Source of the DNA: Verticillium longisporum
Lineage: Eukaryota > Ascomycota > Sordariomycetes > Glomerellales > Plectosphaerellaceae
Direction of reading: 5' to 3'
Length of the DNA: 64,000 nucleotides
NCBI GenBank assembly: GCA_019188255.1
Contig: JAETXT010000007.1
Coordinates: forward strand, 2,604,001 to 2,668,000
Shown: one piece after another, positions 38,124 to 51,219 of the stretch
How positions within the stretch are numbered: the stretch's first letter is position 1
Layout of the letters: every line of letters begins with the position of its first letter
The notes under the pieces: model-generated
Told to the model about the DNA's origin: nothing
Seen by the model: only the letters and a program-made list of their open reading frames with translations
The model's database searches: none
Made by a program: the position numbers and the translations under genes

Positions 38124-41100
38124 GCTCTGTGAGCGGGAGACGAGCGAAATGGTCGTTTGGGGCGATGTCTGACGCGACGAGGACGCTTCGGTGAATGAGC
38201 CGTCCAACGTTGTTGATGGCGGGTGAGATTGAAAGCGTGATTGCGTGTTGAGACCAGGGTGCGGGTGAGATGAGTGAGCACCAGGGGCGAGGGCAGGGAG
38301 GCGACGGGTGGTGATGGCTGACGTAAACTGTGGGTCTACTGCAGGTTCGGGTGCAGGCTGGTGCAGGCTGCTGCAGGCTGGGCAGGCGGCGGACCAAAAG
38401 GGGGAAGGAGAAGCCTGGTGGGAAGGCAGCAGAAGGCAGCAGGTGCGATGATGTGGCCGGAGCTGTAGCGTAGCGTGGCGTGGCGCGGCAGCGGGTCTCT
38501 CGAAACCCAAACCCAACGGAAACCCGGATGGCAGGGGTGGCAGGGGCCGAGCTCGAGCTGGGAGCTGGTTGCTGGTTGCTGGGAGCCTGGCGTGGGAGGG
38601 AGAGGGAGAGTGCGAATGAGAGGGGCCGGGCGAGGTGTCGACAGAGGGAGGCCCAGAGAAAGGGGTGGAATGACGGCAGGAGTAAGGAGAGTGTCAAGGA
38701 CAGTCGCGCAGCGAGAAATCCACGACGACGCGACAGGACCGAGTACTAGTTAAAGTCTCGATGCGACGGGTGAGGGAGGATGCGACAAGAGATGCGCAAA
38801 AAGTATTAGAAGTGAGTTGAGTCGCAGAGGCGAGAATAAAAAGAGGAAGAAGTGTCGTCGGTCGGCTGGTGTTGATCTGCTCCAAAGGGCGTCGTCGTCG
38901 TGATTGTCGTTGTTTGGGAGGGGTTGGGGGAAAAGGGAGTGTAGTGAGTTGTGAAGGGGGTAGGTATGGCGAGTTGAAAGGGGAGGCGAGTGAGCGACTT
39001 TGTTTGAACGGGGGGAATGACTGGACAGACAGGACAGACAGGCAGGCAGGATAGCAGCAGCTTGGGAGGGCGCAGGCCTTGGGGTAGGACGGGTTGAGTA
39101 GGGTGCGAGGCCCGGGAGCCAGTCGATTTCACGGGAAGTTGGGGCCCACGGGCGCTCCTGAGGTGAGATGCCTTCACTGGGCAGTCACTGGGCAGTCGTC
39201 GTCGTGGTGGAGGTGTGGTGTGGTCCAGTCGAGCAGGTGGTGTGGGTCCTCTCTGGGTCCTGAGTCCTACGCCCTGAGGTCGTGCCTCTCTTCCTACTGC
39301 CTGCGATGGTGAATTTCAACCCAATGTGAATGCGACCTGGGGCCAAGGGCTGCAAGGGGGCTTGGGGGCCCCTAGGGGGTGTGGGTGGAGAGTCGTCGTG
39401 GTTGGTTGGCGTATTCCTCCCACTTTGTGATGATGGAGAGACAAGTACGAGCCAGGCTTGCCAGGCTTGTCAGGGAAGAATGGGAAGAAATGTCTGCCGA
39501 GAGACAAGTACACTTCGTCGCCTTCTCGCCTGGCCCGGTTGGTGCATCATGACAGCGAGGCAACTGCGACTGGTCGCGCTTCCTTCCCCTCCATCAATGA
39601 AACGGGCAACCTGCGATGCCCTCAACAGTGCACCTTGGTAGGACATGGCGCGTTATCTCTCAACAATCTAGCAGGGTCGGAGCGCAAGCTGAATGCGGAG
39701 GAAGCTACCCAAAAAAAACGCCTGGAGATAAATGGTCCCAGCTTCGTCGCCAACTTGCTCGAAATGATGGTGTCGTGCAGATAGCTGCTTCCCTAGCGGT
39801 GCCTAGTGGTCTCCATATTCGGCACCAACTACCTGTGCCCATTCACTCACTGTACAGAAGCTTGAGAAGGTAGGTACCCACCTACCTTACTACAGGACGT
39901 AGTGAAGTGAGCCAGGAAGCACGACTGGCATCGTGCAGATGTACCCAGCAACTCTTTCCTTCTGCGGCCCCCCTTTCCGGCCCCCTCCTCCAGTGAAGAA
40001 GGAACGCAGGAAACGGGCAACAGGAAGGACACAGGCACAGACAAGCATGGAGAATCGGATCTTCCTCCTGTTGGTCTGGCGCAAACCCATCGTCTTGATT
40101 CTACGGCCGACCTCCATAATAGCATGGAGCGATGCGATCCAGAGCGTTTCATGTTTGTCTCTTGTTATACTGTAAACACAAGCTGCCGAGTACTGTATAC
40201 AAAATGCCAATACCTGCGCATCTTACAAGTAAGTTTGCCCCTCCATGCGCCGACGCGTACTTTCCACTGTATCTGGGGTGCATGGTTACAAGGGCCATCC
40301 GCCCAGAGGAGCAGATGAAAGAAAGGAGAGGGTAGGGGTCATTTCGAAGGGGGTGAGGGGCACTGCCTCCTTGCCAAACGAATGCGGTTGATCATTACAT
40401 TGCATTGACAGCCATGACTCCCTTTTTCTTTCTTACCTCGACACCTGCATCAAGACTTATTGACAAGTGGTGGTGGATGAGGATGAGGAGGCTGCAACCC
40501 ACTCATCGCGCTCGTCACAGACCGGCTCGAATTAGGACGCGGCCTGGACCAAGGCGAAATCGCGAACGTCCAGATCTTTGCGTCCTGTCACGCTCTTATG
40601 CTTCATTCTACGGCTGCTCTTTTCGCCCACCCCGCAACCAATATCACTGTGCCACCAGATCAACGTCCTATTGAAGGGATCTTCGCCTCGCGGCTTGAGG
40701 CGGCAGGATGACACATGTTGCATCTTCCCAGGTTGCCTCACCTTGACCTGTGTGGATTCTGGGCTCGCAGACAGGGATCATTGTTCGAAACGTGACACAT
40801 CACCCAGCCCAGGGTAGCAACGCCAGGTCTCGGATGCCCGTCCTCTGATAGCGCGGTACTTTAACACGAGGGTGCAATCCCGAGCTGAAATGAAGGCTGG
40901 GGCCTCCGCCTTCCACACGTCTTCGATCCATGGAAGAGACCTGGATCCCTCATTTCATGCCTAATGATTCGAGAGATGACCCGGCAGATAGCTGACCATC
41001 AGCCTCCCTTGCTTGCTTTTGATTCCAGGTGGAAGCCAGGGCGACTGATTTCGACAGGCCAAATCCCAGCAAATGGTGCACAATAGTCCAGAGTCACGTC

Positions 41101-42911
41101 AAAACCTTCATTTGGTCCCTCAGTGCCTACGGTCCAGGGGCACCACGATCTTGATCTACTTACCTTACTGTACTGTACCATCACGGCGACTTTATGGGCG
41201 ACCTTGCGCATAACAAGATGATGCCTGACCAATCACACCACCTGGCACCGAGTCAATTCCGTCAATTCGCGATGTTCATCATTATGCTTTGACTGCAAGT
41301 CGATTGTCTGCTGGCTTGTGTCACCGTCATGCGAAGCCTAGCTTTATCTGGGAAACCTTCGCAGGCTGCTTGCAGCACGAGTCGCAGCGCCGGGGTCGGA
41401 GTGGGATCTCGAAGCTTTCCACGCGGTTGGTGCTTTTCGATCCTCGCAACTTATCGTCGATGCTATTGACGTGTCGAAGCGAGTCAAGCCAGGGCTTCGG
41501 GTAGCTTCCGTGATCCGCGAAGCTGGTCCTGCGCCGGCATGGTTGTCCAGAGGCCAATCACGCTTGGAGCACCGACCCTGGAGCCGGCTCGCGAGAGCTC
41601 GGCTGTGCCGGACAGGCTACTGCAGGCCAAATGGGTCGCTGAGAACCACAGCTGGTAGTCGGGATGCGCAGGCCTCTCTGTTCAGCGACACTCGTTAGGT
41701 GAGAAATGGTGTTGTTGTTGAGAATGCGCTATGGCACAGCACAAAATTCCATGGCATTCTCATGGCAATTCCTTTGGGCGTCGAAATGCCTTTGGCTGTC
41801 AAGATGCATTCCAATCACCCTTTTTCCCATGATGTGATCGACCGCCAGTTCGAGCTCTGAAGCCCTGGCCCAAGCTCCCTACCCGCGTCAAACAGCAGCC
41901 AGAGAGGCGGCCCGAATCTGGACTCCTGGCCTTTGAACGGCGGTTTACAAGACCGCTCCACATAACCCACCATGGCAGAGGGCCCTTACCTGTTTCGTTC
42001 GTTGTTTTGTGACGCGACCTCGTCTAGCATGGCATTACAGCTGCAAACGGAAGAAGTTGGTCATGAGAAAGGAGACAACAAGCACCAATGATGCCTAGGC
42101 AAGTCGGGTTGCATGTTTCATAAGCGAAGCCAACATCAAGAATGTGGTAGGGTCACTGAATATCGTAGCTGTTGGGTATGGCATGGCACAGTGAGACAAC
42201 GTTATCTGACATTTTTCTGTATTGACTACATTGCAGGACTGAGTGCAACTGTTCGCTTGTGTGCGTTGTTGCGCGCTTCTTAGCCATGCTGGACAGGAGG
42301 CGTTGCCTGAACTTAGCTTCATAGTCCAAAAAAACGAGATGAGAGCAGAGAGTTTGTTGCCGGTGCGTAGGGCGACATGTCATGTTGACCGCACTTTGTA
42401 GATCAATCGGGGTGCCCTACATGCAAAACATCTTCGTAAAAGCTGTGTTCTTGAAGCCAAGCGTCGCCTGGAAAGGACAGGATACGACGTTTATACAACT
42501 ATTTGCGATAGGTTACTCGGTATCTTTTCTAATGTGCCAGAAGGAAAAGACACTGACATGTTCTTCATGTCTCACACAAGCAGATGGTACTCCGGGACAC
42601 GGGAGCCAATCTGATCTTACGCCAACAGTCTACCTAACTGGAATAATCAGCAGGTGACGGCGCCGTGTACATAGTAGTTCGCATTCTATACGACTCCTTC
42701 AGAGGTCACCCTCGGGTTCGGGTTGGAGACCCACTCTCAAACGACAAAACCGAGCCAGGTACAGGCCATTCCCAGCTATCCAGGCAGTGCCAGGCACCGC
42801 TTTACAGATGTTTTGAGCTCATAACCCTCGCTGGATCCGAACCCGCGTATCTCTCTACAGCATGCCACAACCTCGTCGCATTCATGTGACGTTGAGGGTA
42901 TACTTGGAACA
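38124..42911. other. 4.8-kb gene-poor region
   Basis: The first kilobase is the presumed long leader and promoter of the AHC1-like gene. A GACAGACAGG-type microsatellite is near 39020-39050. A GGTAGGTACCCACCTACC block is at about 39870-39890. Only short frames without domains were found. A short sequence at 42810-42850 resembles part of an initiator tRNA-Met but cannot fold as one. Confidence 0.45.
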
Positions 42912-44316
42912 ATGCTGACTTCAAGACGATCTCACACAAAGTCTCGCAAAGGATGCAAAGATTGCAAGCGTCGAAAAGTCAAGGTAAGTAGCTCACATAT
43001 ACCGAGAGTTGGGATTTGTAGCCATCGTATCGTGGCCGTATCATAAGAAGCCGGTGCTGACCATTATCTCCAGTGCGATGAGACATATCCGTCATGTTTT
43101 CACTGCACACGTCAGGGCATACCCTGCAGCCTTGCAGGTGGCAATGCCCTCACAGACGTCTCCAGTGACACTCGAACGCCCAAGGAACCTCCGTCTGTAG
43201 TGGGATCCCCGGCATCAGTGACGGCTACTTCCACTACCGATTTCATTCATCTCGACATTGCCCTTGATCCAAGGCTGACTGGGCCCGTGGCAGCGCCATC
43301 TCCTCCACCTGGCTGGAACAGTCGAGATCTCGAGCTCATGCACCATTTCACCATATCAACGTGCGACACGTTGACGTCGCGCGAGGACATGAGGCACGTC
43401 TGGCGGGTCACCGTCCCGCAGGAGGGCTACAAGCACTCGTACGTCATGCACGGCATGCTCGCCGTGGCCGCCGTCCACAAAGCGCAGCTCGTGCCCAGCG
43501 AGCGACAGACGTACATTACCCTCGCAGCCTACCACCAGTCGCTCGGCCTCGAGGGCTTCACGCCGCTCATGTTTGACGTTAACCGCGACAACTGGAAACC
43601 CATATTCTCGTTCGCCAGCATCGTCGTGTTGTATGTGTATCTGCTGCCAGCACGCTCAGAAAACCAGCGGCTTCTGACGCCATTTCCGTCCATACTGGAG
43701 CTGTTCAGCTTTGTGCGCGGCATCCAGTCCATCATGCAGAAATTTGTAAACTACATTCCGCGCACGAGCTTTGCGCCGATCATTTGGAGCGTCTGGATCA
43801 CAGATGTAGACGATCCCATGAACCCGTACGTAGCGTTAGCCCATGAACCAGCCAGCAGCGGCCAGACTGACTTGTGATAGACACCCACCCCTCGAGAACT
43901 CGTGCCTGCCTCGGGATGTATACCAAGCGCTGAAGCGCCTTGAATCTGCCTTTGACGGCGGAATGCGGGCAGACTTTAGGGACGATTACCTCAAGGCGAT
44001 AAAGGAGTTGATGAAGGTCACCCGGCTCTTGGCGCACGCCGGCGTCAGTGTCGAGAGCGGCATGGTCATGTTCTGGCCGTACGTCATTCCGGAGCGGATC
44101 ATGCTTGACATTGAGGCCCTGAACCCGCACGCTCTCCTGCTCCTGTCCTATTACTGTGTATTTCTCAACATATTGGAAGGCCGCTACTGGTACAGCAGGG
44201 GTTGGGCGAAGCCACTGATGGCAGAGATTGATCTTCAGCTGTCTCATCACCGAGAGCTGGCGGAGCTGCTCAAGTGGCCAAAGGAGCAGATCATGGTCGA
44301 TAGGGCTCCTATGTAG
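42912..44316 (+). CDS. Zn2Cys6 transcription factor
   Basis: Three exons (42912-42983, 43074-43825, 43881-44316) join in frame to 419 residues. The N-terminal binuclear zinc cluster has spacing C-x2-C-x6-C-x6-C-x2-C-x6-C (Cys15 to Cys42; GCKDCKRRKVK then CDETYPSC). Intron 1 falls just before the third cysteine. A short linker leads to a helical domain of about 300 residues (ELMHHFTISTCDTL, HSYVMHGMLAVAAVHKAQL), like the fungal-specific domain of sterol-uptake (Upc2)-type regulators. It should be a nuclear DNA-binding regulator. Its targets cannot be told, and no metabolic cluster is beside it. Confidence 0.88.
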
Positions 44317-44677
44317 ACGTGAAGAACACAATTTCGATGCACGCCAAGCTGTGAGACTAAAACAAACATTCATCCTGCAACGCAAGGTAGGACGAGGTGG
44401 GCGTGTTTCCCACACAACTGGACCTTTGTCCGCCGGGGGTACTGTAAGCACCCACGTCGCAAGGGTCCAAGCTCCACCCATTGGTGGGGTTCCAAAAACT
44501 GACAGGCTCCTTGCAGACTTCGATCCCGCATCTTCGAAACCTACAATTCAGACCCGCACCCGATCCATACCCTCGCTACAGGTGCAAACACCACGCGGGA
44601 ACTATCGATTGCTTCAGCTCGCCAGAAAGAAAGAAAAACACATTTCAACAGAGGGCGCACACCGTCCATTGAGCGGA
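44317..44677. promoter_or_regulatory. short gap upstream of the Alba-type gene
   Basis: The 361 bp lie between two genes on the same strand. The downstream open frame extends back through this gap, but that part lacks domain character, so the ATG at 44678 is preferred. Confidence 0.4.
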
Positions 44678-45418
44678 ATGGCGAGAACACAAGGCCTCTC
44701 AAAGGAGCTCCCACACAGCAGCAAGCGCAAGGCAGCACAACCAGCACAACCACCCAAGCCAGCCAAGAAGCCGAAAACCTCCTCAGACGCAACCCTGCCG
44801 GCCAGCAAGAGCAGCGAAAAACCCGACAGCCGCCACCGCACCGCAGCAGGGTCAGCCCCCGCGCCGGTCCCGCTCTCCGCGGCGCACGTCTCGGTCCTCG
44901 CCGACCTCAAGACGAAATACGACATCCTCCCGGCCCTCGTCCTCTCCTCGTCCAAGATCCAGAAGCGCGTCGCGCACCTGCTACGACATCTCCGGAAAGA
45001 CGACGGCGACCCCCGCCCGCCCGTGGCGCTGCTGCACGCCCGCCCGCACGAGGTGTGCAAGATGCTGACCATTGCCGAGTGTCTGAAGCGGAACCTCGCG
45101 GCAGAGGCGGGGGCGGAGACGGGCGCGGGCGGGCAGTGGTTTCAGTACAACATGCTCTATGCGGTGCCGCTACGGGGCAGAAAGGCCGAGGAGGTCGTGG
45201 ACGAGACGGTGTTCCCTAGCAGGGGGGCGGCGGACGCTGCGTCCGAGGGGAGCGACGACGACGACGATGACTTTGAGGTCATGGAGAGCCGGTTCGAGAG
45301 GGCGGTTGTGCCGCCGCCATCTGCGAGGGTCGCCATGTCTCTGAGCATCTTCCTATCGGCGGTGCCCGTGCCGGAGCTCAAGGCGCGAGAAGGCGTGTCG
45401 GTACAATTGCCTGAGTGA
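44678..45418 (+). CDS. Alba-fold nucleic-acid-binding protein
   Basis: A single exon encodes 246 residues. A basic, Lys/Ser-rich N-terminus (about 1-70) with SKRKAAQPAQPPKPAKKPK is followed by an Alba-like core: SSSKIQKRVAHLLRHL, VALLHARPHEVCKMLTIAE and QYNMLYAVPLRG. An acidic insert (SEGSDDDDDDFEVME) interrupts the core before the last strand (AMSLSIFLSAVPVPELK). Relatives include RNase P/MRP subunits of the Rpp25/Pop6 type and other RNA-binding Alba proteins. The exact complex is not certain. Confidence 0.7.
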   Translation: MARTQGLSKELPHSSKRKAAQPAQPPKPAKKPKTSSDATLPASKSSEKPDSRHRTAAGSAPAPVPLSAAHVSVLADLKTKYDILPALVLSSSKIQKRVAHLLRHLRKDDGDPRPPVALLHARPHEVCKMLTIAECLKRNLAAEAGAETGAGGQWFQYNMLYAVPLRGRKAEEVVDETVFPSRGAADAASEGSDDDDDDFEVMESRFERAVVPPPSARVAMSLSIFLSAVPVPELKAREGVSVQLPE

Positions 45419-45942
45419 CAGGACTCCGTTCGCTCGGGGAGGACCTCGGCATGTTGCTGTGGGAGAACGGATAGCGGCCGACCGTTGGGTTCTGATGTTT
45501 GTATCTTTTTGGGCGTTCAAGGCAAAGGTACCACGGGGTGGGAATGTATCAAACATGACGAAATAGAAAGCGTGCCCTGGAGGGGAGCTGTTTTTGCTCC
45601 AGCCAGGAAGAAAGAAAGAAAGACAGGTTGCGACGATGCAACAAACCTGATCCCTAAACAACACATCACAAAATAAGCTGTATAGGCTGAAATGATTGTC
45701 TGTCGCAAAAACCTTGCTCCTTGCTAATGCATTCTGTCTAATTCAGTAAACTCGTAACATCAATCTTACTGTACACCCCGCCCCCACGCCTGTCCTCCCA
45801 TCTGTTCGATTCAAAGCCTGACTTCGTCACCATGATCCTGGGGCCACCTCTTTCCTCCCACACATCGCCTCTTGAGATCCCCTCGACGCTGCCACACCGA
45901 GCCACACGACTGCAACTCCATCTGCCTGTCTCTGTTGAGCAC
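45419..45942. other. convergent intergenic region
   Basis: This is the 3' flank of the Alba-type gene (plus) and of VTC1 (minus). No coding frame is supported. Confidence 0.45.
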
Positions 45943-46417
45943 TTAGGCCCCGCCGTGGTGCTTGTGCTCGTTGGAGGAGTACGTTATCCTCAGCACAAAG
46001 TTGACGACGACGGCCAGCAGCAGGATGATGGCCAGGAACGTGGGGCCGAAGCGGTCATCGAAACCAGCCTGCCCACGCACACGGATGGATTTGGCTCGCC
46101 AATGATACGTCGCCAGGGCGTAGATCATGGTCAACATTGCGACGCCCGTGAAGAGGAAGGCGCTGATGAAGGCGGGGCGATCGCCAAAGTTGAGCATGCC
46201 GATGGCGAGGGCGCCGAGGATGACGGTGAAGTTGAGCCAGGAGAGGAAGGTGCGCTCGTTGGCGAAGAAGACCTTGGGCTCGACACGGGTCGGGAGGGCG
46301 ATGCGCTTGCCTAGAAAAGAGGAAAAGGAAAGGATGTCAGTTGACGATTATGGTAGATACAGCGAAGCGCAGACAAGACGTACCCGGCGCAGTCTGGAGG
46401 AGGGGCTGGCTCGACAT
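45943..46417 (-). CDS. vtc1: vacuolar transporter chaperone 1 (VTC1)
   Basis: Two exons (46384-46417, 45943-46310) give 133 residues, close to yeast Vtc1. The start [18 protein letters not shown] spans the intron. The DUF202 core [19 protein letters not shown] is followed by three hydrophobic segments. The protein belongs to the vacuolar polyphosphate polymerase complex, where it helps form the membrane channel. It carries no SPX domain, as expected for VTC1. It is divergent from the dynein light chain gene. Confidence 0.95.
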
Positions 46418-47267
46418 CCTGGCGAGTGAGTGGTCGGGATGCCTATGGGAAAGGATCGAGGTTGTTTTGGGTTTTCAGTTGGCGGGGGTTATGACGATAT
46501 GTCTACCCGGACGACGTAGTGTTTAGGATTTGGCGAAACGTCGAAGCGTAGAGAATCTCTGGACGGCGTTCCTTTTTCTTTTCGATTCTTCTCTCAGTCT
46601 CTGTCTTCGGGGGAGCCACGAGAGACGAGTCAATGCCTACGGGATACTGTGGAAGAATTTATTGGAAATAGTCGGCGTGCAATGGGGTGAAAAAGAGAGT
46701 CAAAAGTACTGTAGTCGCAGGTCTTGGGCAGAGCTTCAAGGCTGGGAAGCTCTCCCGTCCCACTTGGCACTCAATGGGGCGCCTCCTCAAGCTTTCTCGG
46801 CCTGCTGCAACAGCAACAGCAACAGACAAGGGCACGTGCATCCAGCGCACATAATGGTTGGCCAATCGACGAGCACGAGGGCCTCGAGACGGCACTGCTG
46901 TGCCGAAGCTTTACCGCTATCAGGAGACGCCTGGATGATTAAATCATGTGACACATGCCTCTGCTGAGCTAAGCCAACCTCATCTCCAGTCACGGTTGCC
47001 CCTCGCGCTGCCTTGCAGGGTGGTGGCTGTCCGGGGTTGATGCGACGCGGGATGCCAAACAGAATTAATCTCTGGCCTCACCACAACCCTTTTGACCTTC
47101 TTTTACCCCTACATACCAACAACACCATCTGGAGCTCCTTCCCCGCAGATTTACGTTCCGCAACCCAACAATCGCCTTTTCTGCGACCCCTCTCGAGCTG
47201 TCTTGACCCTGTCGATCACGGAATCGTCCTCGTTGTTTACTACCTCATTTTCCACACCACCTACAAA
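46418..47267. promoter_or_regulatory. bidirectional promoter of VTC1 and the dynein light chain gene
   Basis: An 850-bp gap lies between divergent starts. The 170 bp before 47268 are pyrimidine-rich on the plus strand. An ACAGCAACAGCAACAGAC tract is at about 46810. Confidence 0.45.
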
Positions 47268-47936
47268 ATGGCCGCTCAAACTGGACCTACTCCTGTGAGC
47301 ATCGCCAGCAGACGATCGCACGCCCCATGACTCGTGACTGACCGAGCAACAGCCCATCGCCTTCACTCGCCTGAAGCAGATTGCGACCGATGTATGTTTC
47401 CCCCATCACATTTGTCATGGTGCCAGCAACAAACCAACTGACCCCGTGAACAGGCCTGCCAGAGCGCCATCGGCAGCGTCGAGTTCTACGACCACGCGCT
47501 CACCGCGGAATGGAACTCGTCCATCATCGTACGACCTGCCAAACGATTTTCCTATTCGCTTACTCTCCGCTAACAGCGCACTCCCTAGTCCTCCGTCCTG
47601 AAGGCCGTCATTTCAGAGTCGACCCCCTCCGGCGCCGCCGCACCGAGCTTCAAGTTTGCCTGTAACTCGACGATCGTGCAGCACCTCGTCCCCACGTCGT
47701 CGCTCAACAAGTCCAAGGGCACCGAGGCTTCGTCCGAGGAGCCTCACATTTCGACTTCGACCGAGGCAGCACCCACCGCCACCGACGGCAAGCCCCACGT
47801 CGGCCGCCGCGGCATGCACTCTTCGACCGGCGCGTTCTGGGACGAGAAGAAGGACGGCATGTGGTCCTACAAGTACGACGGCGGCGAGGGCAAGGGCATG
47901 GACGTGGTCATCATGCTCATCTGGATCGCCATCTGA
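47268..47936 (+). CDS. Tctex-type dynein light chain
   Basis: Four exons (47268-47294, 47353-47391, 47454-47528, 47589-47936), all phase 0, give 162 residues. Family features are ACQSAIGSVEFYDH, TAEWNSSIISSVLKAVI, FKFACNSTIVQ and the end FWDEKKDGMWSYKYDG with MDVVIMLIWI. The Tctex/DYNLT family forms part of the cytoplasmic dynein light-chain set that links cargo to the motor. An insert of about 35 residues rich in Ser, Glu and Thr before RGMHSSTGAFW makes it longer than animal DYNLT1. Confidence 0.9.
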
Positions 47937-50900
47937 GCGCCCCTCGCGGCTCGCTGTCTCCGGTAACACGCGCCAGTTCGTGCGTCCTGTTCCGGATGAC
48001 AGGGCAACCGCCGAAAGCACCAGCGCGAGGCCATGTCCTCGCCGAGAGAAGAAGGGGCGGTAGGGGTCCCCCACTGCTGCCGCCCCAGGAGAAGAATGAG
48101 CAGCGCATTACGAGCGCCTGCCTGCGGAATGTGGACGATTTGACGAAGCCATGGACAGTCAGCAGATACCCCCTTTTTGACGAAGCATGGCACGAAGGAC
48201 GGGACAAGATGAGGTTGAGCAGGCTCGTGGGAGCTTGTTTGTCTTTCTCTTTTATTTTGGCCTATGCAATCGAGAGTATACGGCTTTGAATCTATCTCGA
48301 TCCTAAGGCCATTGATTTCACGGGTGAAAAGGAAAAGGGGGCAGGGGAGGTGGTCTTGCCATGTCACGACGCTGCTTTTCACATTGTTGTACATCCATCC
48401 TAGCCGGGAGTTTGCGAACGTCTAATGAACCACGGATGCTTCTTGTTTACCCTCTCGCTTATTCCACAACCCGTGAGATGCATTGTCCATGCCATGGTTT
48501 GGTGACTATGTTCATGCGAGGCCAGGCGCATGAACGCTAAGGAGGACTGGGGCCCACCGCACTCAGCCAGTCTCATGATGCCAGTGATGCTTTTGCTCCT
48601 CACAGCCGCGGAAAGCTGCAGCGTCTGCGGTGACTTGCGCTGTGGTGAATTGAATTACTTTGTAGTAATTGCTCACGCTTTCGAGAACAAGCCTAAGCAG
48701 GCACCAAGGGTGCAAAATCGACATGGCGGCACTATGCGTGGGGCCAAGGCGATCGTCTCTGAGCCTCACGTCAAGACATCAGCAAAGGATCACACCAGCA
48801 TCATCGACGTCATACGGGGCGCCAAGAGAGAGAGGGTCGCCCGCTCGTCGGTGCGTGTTTGCAGTAGCGCCGCATTGCACTTTTGCGGTCTTTTAACTAA
48901 TGTTCGTAAACATGCCACCACGACCACATGAACAATTTCTGAATGTGAGCATTGGATCCTCTCTCTCTGATGGAGCAGTGTGGATAGGACAAATGCAGTG
49001 CACGGCATGGATCCCATGTAATTCCCTGCGCCGAGGGAGTGGATCGACGTCATGGCGGGACCCTGAGATTCTTCGTGTGAGGTCTACTGTACATGACTAG
49101 AAGATCAACATCTAATAAGCGGGCGTTGGTTGGTGACGGAATGGCCTCGAAGCAGAGGATCTGACGCTGATGGAGTGGAGATTTTGCAGCTGCGTGTTGA
49201 AGGAAATCCGGCAGAAACGGTGGCGAAACGGGTGTTCGCAATGATCTGATCATATCAATCAATCTTGGCCTGCCAGGCAGAGCAGCGTCAATCAGGTCGT
49301 GGTGGCATCGAAGCGGTTCCAGATAGCGATTACCTCGACTTGCTGAGATTTCATTGCCTCGGCCGGGTTGTAGTCGCGGTTGGCTCGCCGAACCCCGAAC
49401 AGAAAAAAAATTTCAGCAGCCACAAGAAAAACTAAAGGTTACACAATGAATGGCCCTTTCGGACGTGGTGGTTGTCACACAACACAAGCAGCCGCGCCGT
49501 GGCGCCGCTCCCCGCTGGGAGATCGAGCGAGCGACCGTCTTGTCTACCAGGGCGGAAGCGCTGCAGCATCGACGCTGATCAGGGCACTGGGAGGGGCCTC
49601 AGCTGGTGAGGGCTGTCTAGGCCGAGGGCGTTTCGGCGTTACGAGCAAACGGGCGAATCGGCTTGGAATGCCGGTGTCTCGCCTGCGGTGACAGCGACTC
49701 GTCCAGCCACGGCTGCTCCGACAGGGCAGCCAGGAATAGACAGATAGAGTGTTGGCCTGCGTGAGGGTGTGAGAAGGTGCGTGGGATGGTCTGTCGGTGA
49801 TGGGTGATGGAGATTGGGTGCGTGTTCTGATGCAGCGACTCGTGACAGATGCATGGTTGTATTCAAGGTAATTAAGAACCGATGAGGTCTGCTAGGGAAC
49901 TCTCCTCGTTTGGCTCGAGACCAGCCGAAGAATACTCTTCTTTGGCATGGCCCGCCGCCAATGAAGCGAGCAAGCGCAGCTCGAAAGCTCGAACATGTTA
50001 TTGGGTTGGTGTGACTGGTTGCTCGAGTGTGACGATAAACAGGTCTCGAGAGGTGTCACCCCACGTTTTGGGCTGTTGCACCACCCACGCAGCCGAGGGT
50101 GACGCGAGTCTGTCCGATGCCCGAGCCTGTCCTTTGGGAAAGTGCCAAATCGCGTCTCTGTATCTGCCTGCATATACATGCAGCAGGCATTTCAGATATT
50201 GAACATATTTTGATACAGCGTTGGCGACTGACGGGGAAGGATTTCGGACAGACGAAGGGAAACGGTCGGTCTGGGTAAACCGGTTAGCGGTGACTCGGAG
50301 GTACCTTGGGTACCTACTTACAGTAGGTAGGTCACTCAAAGAACTGTTCGTCCACTGCCCCTGCCTAAGCGGGCGATATGGGTCCAGCTAGACCCAGACC
50401 GTCCACCGTGGCCGACTTGATGCCCACTCACGATCTTTGTCGACGTCAAGAAAGTGGGCTCCCATCTCGTGGCAAGCCACGCCTTGCCTCCCCCGTCGCT
50501 TCCCACGCCTTGCCTCCCCCGTCGCTTCCCCTCCCCGTTTACCCATGTGGTACTGTATCTTCTGGGAAGGAGACACTGGACCAGCACCAAAGTAAGGGAC
50601 CATCGTCGAAATTGTGGTTCAGGGCTGGCTGCCGGTCCCTGGTCCGGGGCCATCACACCACCTCCCTCGTCACGGTGTACCTTTTCACCGTTTCTCCCAG
50701 TCATCTTTGCCCTCTGTCGCCTCCCCTCTATCCGCCTTCTCCCGCTCCTGATCTTCCGCCCCGGCGGTCCCTGTGCTAACGAATACTTCATCTCCGTTGA
50801 TCCTCCGTTAGCTCGTCACTTGTCACTGCCACTGGGATCCCGAATGACGCTTCACCCAAAAAGACAACACCCCACGATTCCCCCACCCGCCGTCCTTCCG

Positions 50901-51219
50901 CCTGATATAAGGCAAGCCCACCTTTCGCCTCTCTCAAGTCCTGGCCCTTACTACCCCCCCTTTTTCTTTCACTACTCAGTTATCCATGAGCTTGCTAGTG
51001 AAGCTACAAGCACAACACTACGAAACAAACTTCGATTGCACCGACGATCACCTCAAACACTACGACACGAGCCGAAGCGTCACTCTCGCATTGGCCCTTA
51101 CCTGATTGTACTTGGCAAACACCACCGCCACCACCACTTATTACCCATCAACTCCACGCCAGACCTCAGCTGGTGTTCTCTCCTCACAAACATTGACGGT
51201 TCGACAGTTCACCGCCACC
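47937..51219. other. 3.3-kb intergenic region
   Basis: No supported gene. A palindromic GGTACCTTGGGTACCTACTT block is at about 50301-50335. From about 50500 the plus strand is pyrimidine-rich, the likely promoter and leader of the F-box gene. Confidence 0.45.
50477..50528. repeat. 26-bp tandem duplication
   Basis: The unit CCACGCCTTGCCTCCCCCGT plus six bases occurs twice in direct tandem without visible differences. Confidence 0.8.

Noticed and set aside
38124..38516. Upstream extension of the AHC1-like frame by 131 codons
   Set aside because: It lacks an ATG at its head and is Pro/Ser-rich like an untranslated leader; ATG 38123 is a better start.
42790..42860. Possible tRNA-Met (GAGCTCATAACC followed by GGATCCGAACC)
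   Set aside because: The anticodon stem has several mismatches, the A-box is absent and no acceptor stem can be formed. At most it is a degenerate fragment.
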